Counted from the first letter of the stretch, positions 8,471 to 17,642 are shown. The stretch: 64,000 nt of DNA from Gordonia asplenii (GCF_012933505.1 NZ_JABBNB010000029.1:30650-94649), one strand, 5' to 3'. The notes: generated from the sequence alone by a model not told the origin. Program-made: numbers and translations.

Positions 8471-9757
8471 TCACGAACCCATGGCGAAGCGGGGGAAGGC
8501 GAGGTCGCCCGCGTAGCGTGCCGCATCGCCGAGACCCTCTTCGATACGCAGCAGCTGGTTGTACTTCGCGACGCGCTCGCTGCGGGCGGGAGCGCCCGAC
8601 TTGATCTGCCCACAGCTGCAGGCGACGGCCAGATCGGCGATGGTGGTGTCCTCGGTCTCACCCGAACGATGGCTCATCATCGACTTGTAGCCGTTGTTGT
8701 GGGCCAACGCCACGGCGTCGAGCGTCTCGGTCAGGGTGCCGATCTGGTTGACCTTCACCAGCAGTGCGTTGGCCGCACCCTCGCTGATGCCGCGCTCGAG
8801 GCGCTCGGGGTTGGTGACGAACAGGTCGTCGCCGACGATCTGCACCTTGTCGCCGATGGCCTCGGTGAGCGCGACCCAGCCCTCCCAGTCATCCTCCGAC
8901 AGCGGGTCCTCGATGGAGACCAGCGGGAAGTCGGCGACCAGCTTCTCGTAGAACGGGATCATGTCGGCGGCGCTGCGCGTCGAGCCCTCGAAGGCGTATC
9001 CGGTGCCCTCGGTGTAGAACTCGGTGGCCGCGACGTCGAGCGCGAGCGCGATGTCGGTGCCCATGGTGAAGCCCGCCTTGCTGATGGCCTCTTCGATGAT
9101 CTTGAGCGCCTCGCTGGTGCCCGCGACGTTCGGCGCGAAGCCGCCCTCGTCGCCGAGTCCGGTCGACAGGCCCTTCGACTTCAGCACCGACTTGAGCGAG
9201 TGGTAGACCTCCGCACCCCAGCGCAGCGCCTCCTTGAAGGTCGGCGCGCCGATCGGCGCGATCATGAATTCCTGCACGTCGACGCCGGAATCGGCGTGCG
9301 CGCCGCCGTTGATGATGTTCATCATCGGCACCGGAAGGATGTGCGCGTTGGGTCCGCCGATGTAGCGGAACAGCGGCAGTCCGGCCGACTCGGCGGCACT
9401 CTTGGCGACCGCGAGCGACACACCGAGCAGCGCGTTGGCACCGAGGCGGGACTTGCCGGGAGTTCCGTCGAGGTCCAGCAGGACCTGGTCGACGACCCGC
9501 TGGTCGTCGGCGTCGATGGTGATGATCGCGGGGGCGATCTCGTCGAGGACGGCTTCGACGGCCTTGGTGACGCCCTTGCCCAGGTAGCGCGCATCGCCGT
9601 CGCGCAGCTCCACGGCCTCGTGCTCACCGGTCGATGCACCCGACGGCACGGCCGCGCGGGCGAAGGTGCCATCGTCGAGGACCACCTCGACCTCGACGGT
9701 CGGGTTGCCCCGGGAATCGAGAATTTCGCGTGCGCCAACCTGCTCGATAATTGCCAT
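8471..9757 (-). CDS. eno: Enolase (phosphopyruvate hydratase)
   Basis: A 428-residue enolase, converting 2-phosphoglycerate to phosphoenolpyruvate in glycolysis. It has the usual N-terminus (AREILDSRGNPTVEVEV), SGASTGEHEAVELRD, GDEGGFAPN, the Mg-binding SIEDPLSEDDW and VGDDLFVTN, and the active-site SHRSGETEDT near the C-terminus. The frame extends to 9784, but the ATG at 9757 gives the standard family start MAIIEQV and the normal length. It lies between the lpqU-like gene and ftsB, with gaps of 94 and 13 bases. Confidence 0.98.
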   Translation of the reverse strand: MAIIEQVGAREILDSRGNPTVEVEVVLDDGTFARAAVPSGASTGEHEAVELRDGDARYLGKGVTKAVEAVLDEIAPAIITIDADDQRVVDQVLLDLDGTPGKSRLGANALLGVSLAVAKSAAESAGLPLFRYIGGPNAHILPVPMMNIINGGAHADSGVDVQEFMIAPIGAPTFKEALRWGAEVYHSLKSVLKSKGLSTGLGDEGGFAPNVAGTSEALKIIEEAISKAGFTMGTDIALALDVAATEFYTEGTGYAFEGSTRSAADMIPFYEKLVADFPLVSIEDPLSEDDWEGWVALTEAIGDKVQIVGDDLFVTNPERLERGISEGAANALLVKVNQIGTLTETLDAVALAHNNGYKSMMSHRSGETEDTTIADLAVACSCGQIKSGAPARSERVAKYNQLLRIEEGLGDAARYAGDLAFPRFAMGS

Positions 9758-9851
9758 GGCTGCAGCCCCAATCATTTTCGTCAACGTCGACGCCGCCGGT
9801 GTGCCGGCAACGTCTCTCGGTGTGAATTGCGCCTATGAGCCTACTGCTCGG

Positions 9852-10610
9852 CTAGTAGTTCACGCCGATCGAGTAGGCATTCGCCCGATCCCGGACTTCG
9901 AGAAGATAGCTGCGCGAGTTGTTGTAGGTCAGAATCGCCTTTTCCCAGCCCTTCGCGACGGTCATGTCACCGCCCGCCGACACGCAGAGATACCGCGCCG
10001 CCGACAGCGCGGCGTCGTCGAGATTGTCGGGGTCGGCCTTGCCGTCGCCGTTGGCGTCGACGCCGAACCGCGCCCAGGTCTCCGGCAGAAACTGGAACGG
10101 TCCCATCGCCCGCACGTAATTGGGCTTGTCCGGGGTTCCCGGGTCCGCGGTGTCGACGATGCGCATGTTGCCGTTAGTGCCGTCGAGTTGCGGACCGCGG
10201 ATCTTCGGCGAGGTGTCGCCGTTGGGCGCGATGGTGGTGCCACGATGACGACCGTGTTTGCTCTCGGTCCCCGCGATCCCCGCGATAGTCGTCCACGCGA
10301 TGCCGCATTCGGGGTGTTGCTGGCGCTGGATCTCCGCGGCGTTGCCGTAGGCCTCCATCGCGATCTTCGGGATACCGGTTGACGCCACCGCCGAATCGGC
10401 CCATGCGCTGAGCTTCGACGCCGTACGACCGGGGGCGTTGATGTCGATGTAGGGAACGGCCTTGCCGGGACCCGGTGGGATGCCCTGCGGAATGTCGGGG
10501 CGATTCAACGACGGGATGTCGAGGCAGCCGGTCGCCATCACCACGGTCAACGCCAGCGTCGCCAGGAGTCCGATCCGCCGTCGGATCGGACGTTGCCCGT
10601 ACTGCACCAC
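9852..10610 (-). CDS. Putative lipoprotein lytic transglycosylase, LpqU-like
   Basis: A 252-residue exported protein. A basic N-terminus and hydrophobic helix end in ATGC near residue 29, a probable lipobox, so it is likely a membrane-anchored lipoprotein. The body resembles SLT/MltB-type muramidases: GIAWTTIAGIAGTESKHG carries the likely catalytic Glu, followed by GPFQFLPETWARFG, DGKADPDNLDDAALSAARYLC and a final AILTYNNSRSYLLEV. It should cleave peptidoglycan glycan strands. The GTG start has GAGGGA about 10 nt upstream. In M. tuberculosis lpqU lies between mazG and eno; here mazG is displaced by the efe operon. Confidence 0.85.
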   Translation of the reverse strand: MVQYGQRPIRRRIGLLATLALTVVMATGCLDIPSLNRPDIPQGIPPGPGKAVPYIDINAPGRTASKLSAWADSAVASTGIPKIAMEAYGNAAEIQRQQHPECGIAWTTIAGIAGTESKHGRHRGTTIAPNGDTSPKIRGPQLDGTNGNMRIVDTADPGTPDKPNYVRAMGPFQFLPETWARFGVDANGDGKADPDNLDDAALSAARYLCVSAGGDMTVAKGWEKAILTYNNSRSYLLEVRDRANAYSIGVNY

Positions 10611-10744
10611 TTATCTTCCCTCACAAAACTCAGTCTCGACGCCCACAATCTACCGGGTGAAACTCCGAGAATGAGAATTCAGTTCCCGCGAAACGGACAA
10701 TCGACCCGGTGCACACCGCTGGATATCGCCCCGTTGTAATCTTG

Positions 10745-10763
10745 CTTGGTTAGCCTTGCCGAA
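10745..10763 (+). promoter_or_regulatory. Candidate IdeR/DtxR iron box
   Basis: CTTGGTTAGCCTTGCCGAA matches 14 of 19 positions of the actinobacterial iron-box consensus TTAGGTTAGSCTAACCTAA, with the GGTTAGCCT core intact. It lies about 45 bp before efeU and supports iron-dependent repression of the operon. Confidence 0.6.
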
Positions 10764-10807
10764 GCAGCATTCGCCGCGTCGACGTCGCTGCTGATCAAAG
10801 GATATTG

Positions 10808-11758
10808 ATGGAAACGCTCGCCGCGGCATCTGGCCCCACGGTATTCGCACAATTGTTCGGTAGTGCCCTGATCGGCGTCCGCGAAGGGCTCGAAACAGGC
10901 ATCGTCGTCATGATCTTGGTTGCGTTTCTCGTCAAATCCGGTCGCCGCGACGCTCTCAAATGGGTGTGGCTGGGCGTCGGGCTCGCCCTGGCCATGGTGG
11001 TCGGGACCTTCGCGATCATTCACTACGGCACGTCCACGATCGACGGCCTCACCGCTGAGCTGATCGCCGGTCTCGCATCGTTGGTGGCGGTGGTGATCGT
11101 GACGTTCATGGTGCTGTGGATGAGCAAGGCCGCCGCGCATATCTCCGGTGATCTGAAAGAGGGCATGTCCAAGGCGCTCGTCGCCGGCGCGCCCGCGGTT
11201 CTCGCGCTGTCATTCCTCGCGGTCGGACGGGAAGGCTTCGAGACGGCACTTCTGATGGTCGGTTACGCCGAAAGCGTGTCCGGCGGGATGTGGCCGCTGG
11301 TCGGGCTGTTGATCGGTGTGCTGGTCGCCGTCGGCTTGACCGTCGCCCTCTATTTCGGCGCGGTGCGCATCAACTTCGCGAAGTTCTTCCGGTACACCGG
11401 CGTCTTCCTGATCTTCGTCGCCGCGGGAATCCTCGCCTACGGGGTGCGTGCGCTGCAGACCTACGGCTGGCTGCCGGGCATTTCGAACACCGCATTCGAC
11501 TGGTCGTCATGGTACGACTTGTCCTCCTGGTACGGCACCGTGCTCGGCGGTGTCTTCAACATCCACCCCAACCCCACCTGGCTCCAGGTGATCGCCTGGG
11601 CGGCCTACCTGATCATCGTGCTGGCGGCCTTCCTGCGTCGAACCGCCTCCACGCCCACTGCGAAGGCCTCCGAACCGTCTGTAGCGCAAGAGAATTCAGC
11701 ATCGACGACGACGCACGACGCCGTCGCCGCCAAGGGAAAGGAAACCCCAACACCGTGA
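10808..11758 (+). CDS. efeU: EfeU/FTR1-type ferric or ferrous iron permease
   Basis: A 316-residue membrane permease of the FTR1 family with about seven transmembrane helices. The two REGxE motifs needed for iron passage are intact: REGLE at 25-29 and REGFE at 141-145. The C-terminal 45 residues are hydrophilic and Thr/Ala-rich. With EfeO and EfeB it forms an elemental iron uptake system. The ATG at 10808 follows AAAGGA at the right spacing; a TTG three bases earlier is less likely. The stop overlaps the efeO GTG by four bases, showing translational coupling. Confidence 0.93.
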   Translation: METLAAASGPTVFAQLFGSALIGVREGLETGIVVMILVAFLVKSGRRDALKWVWLGVGLALAMVVGTFAIIHYGTSTIDGLTAELIAGLASLVAVVIVTFMVLWMSKAAAHISGDLKEGMSKALVAGAPAVLALSFLAVGREGFETALLMVGYAESVSGGMWPLVGLLIGVLVAVGLTVALYFGAVRINFAKFFRYTGVFLIFVAAGILAYGVRALQTYGWLPGISNTAFDWSSWYDLSSWYGTVLGGVFNIHPNPTWLQVIAWAAYLIIVLAAFLRRTASTPTAKASEPSVAQENSASTTTHDAVAAKGKETPTP

Positions 11759-12963
11759 AACACGCACTCTCCACGACGGTCGCCCTCGGCGCGATCGCAC
11801 TCGGCGCGCCGCTGGCCCTGGCCGGCTGCACGTCGAAGAGCGATTCCACCGGCGCGGTCTCGGTGACGTCGAGCAACGACTCCTGCGAGTTGTCCACGAC
11901 CGATGCCACGACCGGCGACGTCAACTTCAAGATCACCAACTCGGGGTCGAAGGTGACCGAGTTCTACGTCTACGCAAACGAGACACGCGTGTTGGGCGAG
12001 GTCGAGAACATCGGCCCCGGCTTGACCGGAAACCTGAAGGTCCAGATCGTCGATCCGGGCAAGTACACCGTCGCGTGCAAGCCGGGCATGGTCGGGCAGG
12101 GCATTCGCAAAGAGATCAACGTGACCGGCGACGCCAAGGAGAAGTCGCAGGCGCCGGCCGACGTCAACGCCGCCAAGGCGCGCTACCTCGACTACGTCCG
12201 CGGCCAGACCGCGGCACTCAGCGCGCAGACGGCGACGTTCGTGTCCAACGTGAAGAACAACAACCTCGACGCAGCGCGCGCACAGTTCGGCCAGGTCCGC
12301 ACGTCCTACGAGCGCATCGAGCCGGTCGCCGAGTCCTTCCAGGACCTCGATCCCAAGATCGACATGCGCTGGGACGACACCGCCGACGGAAAGGATCCGT
12401 TCACCGGATTCCACCGCATCGAGCGCTATCTGTGGCCCCCGCAGGCCAACGAGATCGGCGACGCGACCGGCCAGATCGCACCGGCCGACGCAGCGAACGC
12501 GAAGACCGCCGACACCCCGGCTGAGATCGCCAAGATCGCCGATCAGCTGCAGACCGACGTCAACTCGCTCAAGACCGAGGTCGACAAACCGAACTTCGAG
12601 TTCGACACGCAACTGTTCGTGCAGGGCGCCAAGTCGCTCATCGACGAGGTGGCCGCGACCAAGGTCAAGGGTGAGGAAGACCGCTACTCGCACACCGACC
12701 TGTGGGACTTCGCCGCAAACGTCGAGGGCTCGCAGACGCTCATCGGTGAGCTGCAGCCCATCATCGAAGCCAAGAACAAGACGTTGATGAATCAGATCAA
12801 CACCGCGTTCACCGATGTCAACAACGCGATCGACAAGTATCGCCAGGGCGACGGCTACGTCTCCTACGAGAAGGTGACCGCCGAACAGCGTAAGGAGCTC
12901 TCGGACAAGATCGACGCACTGTCCGCGGCCCTGTCGCAGGTTCCCGGCGTCGTCCTCGGCTGA
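11755..12963 (+). CDS. efeO: EfeO iron-binding lipoprotein with cupredoxin-like and M75 domains
   Basis: A 402-residue exported protein with a signal peptide ending in LALAGC, a lipobox. A cupredoxin-like N-terminal domain (about 35-130, including FKITNSGSKVTEFYVY) precedes a helical M75/imelysin-like domain. The latter carries the HxxE iron motif as HRIE at 220-223 in GFHRIERYLWP. It presents iron to EfeU at the outer membrane face. The reading frame runs on upstream inside efeU, but the GTG at 11755 is the start because it gives the signal peptide and the GTGA overlap with efeU. Confidence 0.93.
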   Translation: MKHALSTTVALGAIALGAPLALAGCTSKSDSTGAVSVTSSNDSCELSTTDATTGDVNFKITNSGSKVTEFYVYANETRVLGEVENIGPGLTGNLKVQIVDPGKYTVACKPGMVGQGIRKEINVTGDAKEKSQAPADVNAAKARYLDYVRGQTAALSAQTATFVSNVKNNNLDAARAQFGQVRTSYERIEPVAESFQDLDPKIDMRWDDTADGKDPFTGFHRIERYLWPPQANEIGDATGQIAPADAANAKTADTPAEIAKIADQLQTDVNSLKTEVDKPNFEFDTQLFVQGAKSLIDEVAATKVKGEEDRYSHTDLWDFAANVEGSQTLIGELQPIIEAKNKTLMNQINTAFTDVNNAIDKYRQGDGYVSYEKVTAEQRKELSDKIDALSAALSQVPGVVLG

Positions 12964-13012
12964 TCGCCGCTGTCGACACCGCACTAGATCGAAATAAGGA
13001 AGAAGTTCGGCC

Positions 13013-14323
13013 ATGAGTGACCCCCAGACTCCCGGTGAGTCCCCCGTAACCTCGACGCGGCTGTCGCGTCGTGCACTGTTGGGGGCTACCGGTGTCGGGG
13101 TGGTGGCCGCGGCGGCGGGCGGCGCGGCGATCGGTCGCGCCACCGCCGCTGAATCTCCCCCGCCGCAGGACGTGATCGGGTTCCGGGGCACGCGTCAGGC
13201 AGGCATCATCACCGCCGCGCAGGACCGGCTGCACTTCTGTGCGTTCGACGTGATCACCGACGATCGGGCCGCCCTGGTCGCGTTGCTCAAGCGGTGGACC
13301 ACCGCCGCCGAACGAATGACCCGCGGCGAACAGACCACGCCCGACGGCGCCGTCGGGCTCGGCGATTACACACCTCCCGCGGATACCGGTGAGGCACTTG
13401 GCCTTTCGGCGTCGAAGCTGACTCTGACGATCGGCTTCGGGCCGGGCTTGTTCGGCCCGACGCCCGCGTTCCCCGACGCCCGCGACCGGTTCGGTCTGGG
13501 TGCCCGACGCCCGGCGGCACTGACTCAGTTGCCCGCGTTCCCCGCCGAACGACTCGACCCGGACCGCAGCTACGGCGACATCTGCGTGCAGGCGTGCGCC
13601 GACGATCCGCAGGTCGCGGTGCACGCCATCCGCAATCTCGCCCGGATGGGCTTCGGCGTGGTGTCGGTGCGCTGGTCGCAGCTGGGCTTCGGGCGCACGT
13701 CGTCGACGACGACGTCGCAGACCACGCCGCGAAACATGTTCGGGTTCAAGGACGGAACGAACAACGTGCGCGCCGAGAACACCGATCTGCTCGAGCGGTG
13801 GGTGTGGGTGAAGCCCGAGGACAACCCGGCGTCGGCGCAGTGGCTGACCGGCGGTACCTACCTCGTGGCCCGACGCATCCGCATGGACATCGAGCCGTGG
13901 GACCGCGGGAATCTCCTTGAGCAGGAACAGATCATCGGGCGCACCAAGGGTGAGGGCGCGCCGCTGGGGCAGGACAAAGAGTTCGACGCCCCCGACTTCA
14001 ACATCACCTCCAAGGGATCCCCGCTGATCCCGATGACCGCGCACGTGCGACTCGCCCACCCCGACCAGAACAACGGAGTGCGACTGCTGCGCCGCGGCTA
14101 CAACTTCACCGACGGTTCCGACGGCTTCGGCCATCTCGACGCCGGGCTGTTCTTCCTCGCGTTCTGCCGCGACATCGGCAAGCAATTCGTGCCGATGCAG
14201 ACCAAGCTGGCGACACGTGACGCCCTGACCGAGTACCTGATCCCCAATGGCGCGGCCGCATTCGCGATACCGCCCGGCCTGCGCGACGGCGAGTGGTGGG
14301 GGCAGCACCTGTTCGAGGGCTAG
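13013..14323 (+). CDS. efeB: EfeB, Tat-exported DyP-type haem peroxidase
   Basis: A 436-residue dye-decolorising-type peroxidase. The N-terminus has a twin-arginine signal (SRRALLGATGVGVV followed by an Ala-rich core), so it is exported folded with its haem. The DyP signature GFKDG lies at 244-248, with the catalytic Asp. The C-terminal AHVRLAHPDQ includes the region of the proximal haem-ligand His. In the Efe system it oxidises substrate iron or acts on haem to supply iron. It starts 49 bases after efeO and is the last gene of the operon. Only 14 bases separate it from the converging mazG stop. Confidence 0.94.
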   Translation: MSDPQTPGESPVTSTRLSRRALLGATGVGVVAAAAGGAAIGRATAAESPPPQDVIGFRGTRQAGIITAAQDRLHFCAFDVITDDRAALVALLKRWTTAAERMTRGEQTTPDGAVGLGDYTPPADTGEALGLSASKLTLTIGFGPGLFGPTPAFPDARDRFGLGARRPAALTQLPAFPAERLDPDRSYGDICVQACADDPQVAVHAIRNLARMGFGVVSVRWSQLGFGRTSSTTTSQTTPRNMFGFKDGTNNVRAENTDLLERWVWVKPEDNPASAQWLTGGTYLVARRIRMDIEPWDRGNLLEQEQIIGRTKGEGAPLGQDKEFDAPDFNITSKGSPLIPMTAHVRLAHPDQNNGVRLLRRGYNFTDGSDGFGHLDAGLFFLAFCRDIGKQFVPMQTKLATRDALTEYLIPNGAAAFAIPPGLRDGEWWGQHLFEG

Positions 14324-14337
14324 TCCGGGCTTACTGC

Positions 14338-15549
14338 TCAGTCCGACGTCGTGCGAGTCACGTTGGGCGCATGGGGGTGCGCGTCGTCGGGCCCGGACGT
14401 CTCGATCGACTCCGATCCGTAGTAGTCGTCGATGCTGACCTCGTCGTCGAGTTCGGTTGTCTCCGAACCGCTCTCGTCGGCGGGGGCTTCGTCGACCTGT
14501 TCGATGTCGCCGTCGTAGTCGTCGGCGGTGGGCTCGGGCGCGGTGGGGTGTGGCTCTGCGGGTTGCGGCGCGGCCACGGCCGGTGCCGGTTGGTGCGGCG
14601 CCTGCGGTTGACCACCGGGGCCCGAATTCTGTTGCGCCGCATAGCCGTCCGCGACGCCGAGGTGGTGCAGCCAAGCCTGCGGACTATCCAGTTTCTCGGC
14701 GACGGCCTGCGCCGACGCCTCGGCGGCGTAGACCCGATCCATCAGGTCGAGCACCCGCTGGCGAGTGATGTCTTCGGTGCTGCGGCCGCCGACTTCGACT
14801 GTGACGGAAAGCAATTCGGGATCGACCTCGGGCTTCGGGAAGCCCGACGCGGCGAGTCGTTCAAGCACCTTCTGCGCGAGGGCGAGGGCCGGCGCCGTCG
14901 TGGCGATGCCGTCGAGCACCGATCCGCGTTGTTTCTCCGCGGCCTTGCGCTCCTCCCATTCGCGGATCTGCGTCTCGAGATCGCTGTGCTCGCCCGCGAG
15001 GATCCCCGGGGTGCGGTGGGAGATCTTGGCGACGAAGGAGCGTGCGACGTCGTCGATGTCGAACGGGGACGTCGGGTCGTCGGCCGCGATGCGCGCATGG
15101 AAAAGGACTTGCAGCAGCAGGTCGCCGAGTTCCTCACGCAGATCGGCTTGCGTACCGACGTCGATGGCGTCGAGGAGTTCGTAGACCTCTTCGAGGAGGT
15201 ATCGGCGCAGTGAGTCGTGGGTCTGCTTGGACTCCCACGGGCCGGTGCGGCGCAGTGTGTCCATCAGTGCGACGGCCTCGATCAGGGCGTCGCCGGAATG
15301 CCGCTGCACCGCGATCAGGACTTCGCCCCGATCGACTCGGGCCCGCACCAACGGATGATTGCGGTCGGTGCTCAGCAGGACGGTCAGCGGATCGCCGTCG
15401 TCGGCGACGGGCGCGGCCGAGGCCTGCTGAAGCGCCCACAGCGTCGTCGGATGGACGTCCTCGGTCACCAGAACCGGGCCCACCACGAACTTCATCGCCC
15501 CCAGCGGCAGCACCTCGGGGCGTAACGGGTCAAGCAGTATGACCGTCAT
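14338..15549 (-). CDS. mazG: MazG nucleoside triphosphate pyrophosphohydrolase with acidic C-terminal tail
   Basis: A 403-residue MazG. An N-terminal domain (1-110) precedes the MazG core, with EEVYELLDAID and EELGDLLLQVLFHA supplying the Glu/Asp ligands for Mg2+ and KISHRTPG following. It hydrolyses (d)NTPs to monophosphates and removes damaged nucleotides. About 90 residues at the C-terminus (from about 315) are low-complexity: Gln/Pro/Ala-rich, then strongly acidic with repeated Asp/Glu. This makes the protein longer than the roughly 325-residue M. tuberculosis MazG. In M. tuberculosis it lies between mfd and lpqU; here both neighbours are displaced. Confidence 0.92.
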   Translation of the reverse strand: MTVILLDPLRPEVLPLGAMKFVVGPVLVTEDVHPTTLWALQQASAAPVADDGDPLTVLLSTDRNHPLVRARVDRGEVLIAVQRHSGDALIEAVALMDTLRRTGPWESKQTHDSLRRYLLEEVYELLDAIDVGTQADLREELGDLLLQVLFHARIAADDPTSPFDIDDVARSFVAKISHRTPGILAGEHSDLETQIREWEERKAAEKQRGSVLDGIATTAPALALAQKVLERLAASGFPKPEVDPELLSVTVEVGGRSTEDITRQRVLDLMDRVYAAEASAQAVAEKLDSPQAWLHHLGVADGYAAQQNSGPGGQPQAPHQPAPAVAAPQPAEPHPTAPEPTADDYDGDIEQVDEAPADESGSETTELDDEVSIDDYYGSESIETSGPDDAHPHAPNVTRTTSD

Positions 15550-15778
15550 GGCGGCGACTACCTCCGGATTTCTCGAATTCCTTGGTCAGAACACGTTAGT
15601 TTTCGATCTCAAACATAGTCTCATCCTCAGGTCGACGTTGTGTGTTGAGCGTCGAAGACGGCCGATGTTCATCACTGTGGGTTGACCGGCGAGCGGCCCG
15701 CGTGTGTGCACGCCGATACACGCGCAAGCGGATATTGTCGATTAAGTGTGAAATCGCTGTCGATACGAGGAGGCCGAC

Positions 15779-16468
15779 ATGGCGCGCACCGACGAGGCCT
15801 TGCGTGGGCGCCGCGAACGACGCCAACTGCCCGACGAGGTGGCGGGTTACGTTCGAGAGCAGATCATGTCGGGCCGGATGCGCCCCGGCGACTTCCTCCG
15901 GATGGAACCGATCGCCGAGGCCGTCGGAGTGTCGATCACGCCCGTCCGCGAGGGACTCCTCACTCTCCGCAGTGAAGGTTTCGTGACGCTCGTCCCGCGC
16001 CGCGGATTTCAGGTCGCCGAGTTCACTCGTCAGGACGTACGGGACCTGTTCTGGGCACAGGGCCAGCTCGCCGGCGAGCTCGCCGCACGCACCGCCAAGG
16101 TGGCGACCCCAGAGCTGCTGGAACGGCTCGAATCGATCAACGCCGCCACCGTCGAGGCCGCGGCCGCCGGCGACACCCAGGGCGTCGGCGACCTGGGACA
16201 CGCATTCCACCGGGAGATCAACCTGGCCGCGAACTCCGACCGGCTGGCGCGGCTTCTCGCCGGTGTGGTGAAGCACCTGCCGAACCAGTTCTACGCGTCG
16301 CTGGAGGCGCACGTGGAAGATACGCGCAGCCAACACATCGAGATTCTCGACGCCCTGCGCACGCGCAACCCCCGCCGCGTCCGCACGATCATGCAAGCCC
16401 ATCTGGTCGACAGCGCCGACCACGTGATCGCCATGCTGGAGCAGGCCGGGCTGTGGGTCGAGTCCTGA
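15779..16468 (+). CDS. GntR-family regulator with FCD ligand domain
   Basis: A 229-residue GntR/FadR-type repressor. The winged helix (about 15-80) contains VAGYVREQIMSGRMRPGDFLRMEPIAEAVGVS and TPVREGLLTLRSEGFV; the FCD domain follows (about 85-225), with FHREINLAANSDRL containing typical metal and ligand residues. GAGGAGGCC precedes the ATG. It lies at the left edge of the catabolic island, divergent from mazG and convergent with the CitE-CaiB pair. None of the island's AT-rich boxes lies near it, so it may control a different set of genes. Confidence 0.88.
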   Translation: MARTDEALRGRRERRQLPDEVAGYVREQIMSGRMRPGDFLRMEPIAEAVGVSITPVREGLLTLRSEGFVTLVPRRGFQVAEFTRQDVRDLFWAQGQLAGELAARTAKVATPELLERLESINAATVEAAAAGDTQGVGDLGHAFHREINLAANSDRLARLLAGVVKHLPNQFYASLEAHVEDTRSQHIEILDALRTRNPRRVRTIMQAHLVDSADHVIAMLEQAGLWVES

Positions 16469-16703
16469 CTCCGGGTTGGGCGGGTTGGGTTGGGTTCTTT
16501 GTCTCGCCAAACCCCTCGTTACACCGAAGCTCGCAAGCTCGCTTCGGCACTCGGGGAGCGGGGGGGTTGCGTCGGCGGAGCGGGGTTGGGTCCGCGGAGC
16601 GGGGTTGGATCCGCGGAGCCGAGGGTTGCGTCCGCGGAGCGGGGGGTTGCGTCCGCGGAGCGGGGTTGGGTCCGCGGAGCGGGGTTGGGTCCGCGGAGCG
16701 GGG
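16469..16703. repeat. Repeat array with G-quadruplex motif between convergent genes (family C, copy 2)
   Basis: Directly after the GntR stop, 16473-16494 has five GGG runs separated by TT, C, TT and TT, a canonical G-quadruplex motif on the plus strand. Next come TTGTCTCGCC and one family C unit (about 16510-16560, CCCTCGTTACACCGAAGCTC ... CGCTTCGGCACTCGGGG). From about 16563 seven tandem 19-21 bp units of the type GGGGTTGGGTCCGCGGAGC run up to the stop codon of the converging citE-like gene. It has the same place and structure as the 5.8 and 51.8 kb copies. Confidence 0.85.
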
Positions 16704-17603
16704 TCAGGCGTTGGCGGCCACCGCGTCGGCCAGTGCGATGATTCCCTCGGCGGTCTTCACATGTGCGATGTCGATGTGCTGGCCCTCGAAGTCGACGGCG
16801 GAGCTACCGGCGGCTTCCGCTTCGCGGTAGGCCGCGAGCAGTCGGCGGTAGTAGTCGACGGTGCCGGCATCCGGGGTGAAGACCTCGTGCGCTACCGCGA
16901 CGTGCGACGGATGGATCACGACGAGGCCGCGGTAGCCCAGGCGCCGGTTGTCCAGGCAGAAGGAGCGCAGGCCGTCGAGGTTCTTGATGTCCTGCCACAC
17001 TCCGACGACGGGATGGTGCAGCCCGTTCGACCGCGCCGCAAGGACCAGGCGGCTGCGCAGATACAGCGTCTCCATGCCCTCTGGCGTGAACTCGATGCCG
17101 AGTTCACGCCCGGCGTCGGCGTCGGGTCCGGTGGCGCCGAGCAGTGAGACGACCCGCGGGCTCGCCGCCGCGATCTGTTCGCAGTGCGCCATCGACTGAG
17201 CCGTCTCGTAGGACACCAGCAGGCCGATGGCCCCCTCGGTCAAACCCTCGCGCCGCTCGATGTGGGTGATCACAGCGTCGAGCCGGACGATGTCGGCGGC
17301 GTCGAAGACCTTGGCGAGGAAGAGTCCGGTGAGGCCCGGCCGGATGACCGCCTCGAGGTCACCGTTGAGCAGCCCGGTGACGTCCGGGTTGCAACGCACC
17401 CACAGATCCGGGCGCACGCCTTGCTCGGTCAGCCGGTCGATGGTTCCCGCGACGGTGGCACGCGCCTCGATCTTCTCGGCGGGCGGCACCGAGTCTTCGA
17501 GGTCGAGGATGATCGCGTCGGCTCCCGACGCGATTCCCTTGTCCGCCCAGGCGGATTTGTGACCGGGAACGAAAAGCATTGAGCGGTAGGGTTTCATGGA
17601 CAT
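16704..17603 (-). CDS. CitE/HpcH-family CoA-ester lyase
   Basis: A 299-residue TIM-barrel lyase of the CitE/HpcH family. Visible signatures are YRSMLFVPGHK at the start, DAIILDLEDSVPPAEK (the metal-site Glu/Asp), WVRCNPDV, and an LLGATGPDADAGRELG stretch. Such enzymes cleave citramalyl-CoA, malyl-CoA or citryl-type CoA esters to acetyl-CoA and an oxoacid. A CaiB/BaiF CoA-transferase gene lies immediately upstream in the same direction, 39 bases away, so the pair could activate and then split a hydroxy-dicarboxylic acid. GAGGAGGCG precedes the ATG. The actual substrate is not determined. Confidence 0.87.
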   Translation of the reverse strand: MSMKPYRSMLFVPGHKSAWADKGIASGADAIILDLEDSVPPAEKIEARATVAGTIDRLTEQGVRPDLWVRCNPDVTGLLNGDLEAVIRPGLTGLFLAKVFDAADIVRLDAVITHIERREGLTEGAIGLLVSYETAQSMAHCEQIAAASPRVVSLLGATGPDADAGRELGIEFTPEGMETLYLRSRLVLAARSNGLHHPVVGVWQDIKNLDGLRSFCLDNRRLGYRGLVVIHPSHVAVAHEVFTPDAGTVDYYRRLLAAYREAEAAGSSAVDFEGQHIDIAHVKTAEGIIALADAVAANA

Positions 17604-17642
17604 GTTGACGCCTCCTCGGCGGTCGTGGTGAATTGGTTGGGT

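Noticed and set aside
11605..13191. 528-codon minus-strand frame opposite efeO
   Set aside because: The plus strand encodes EfeO with a signal peptide and the HRIE motif; the antisense frame is compositionally biased and featureless.
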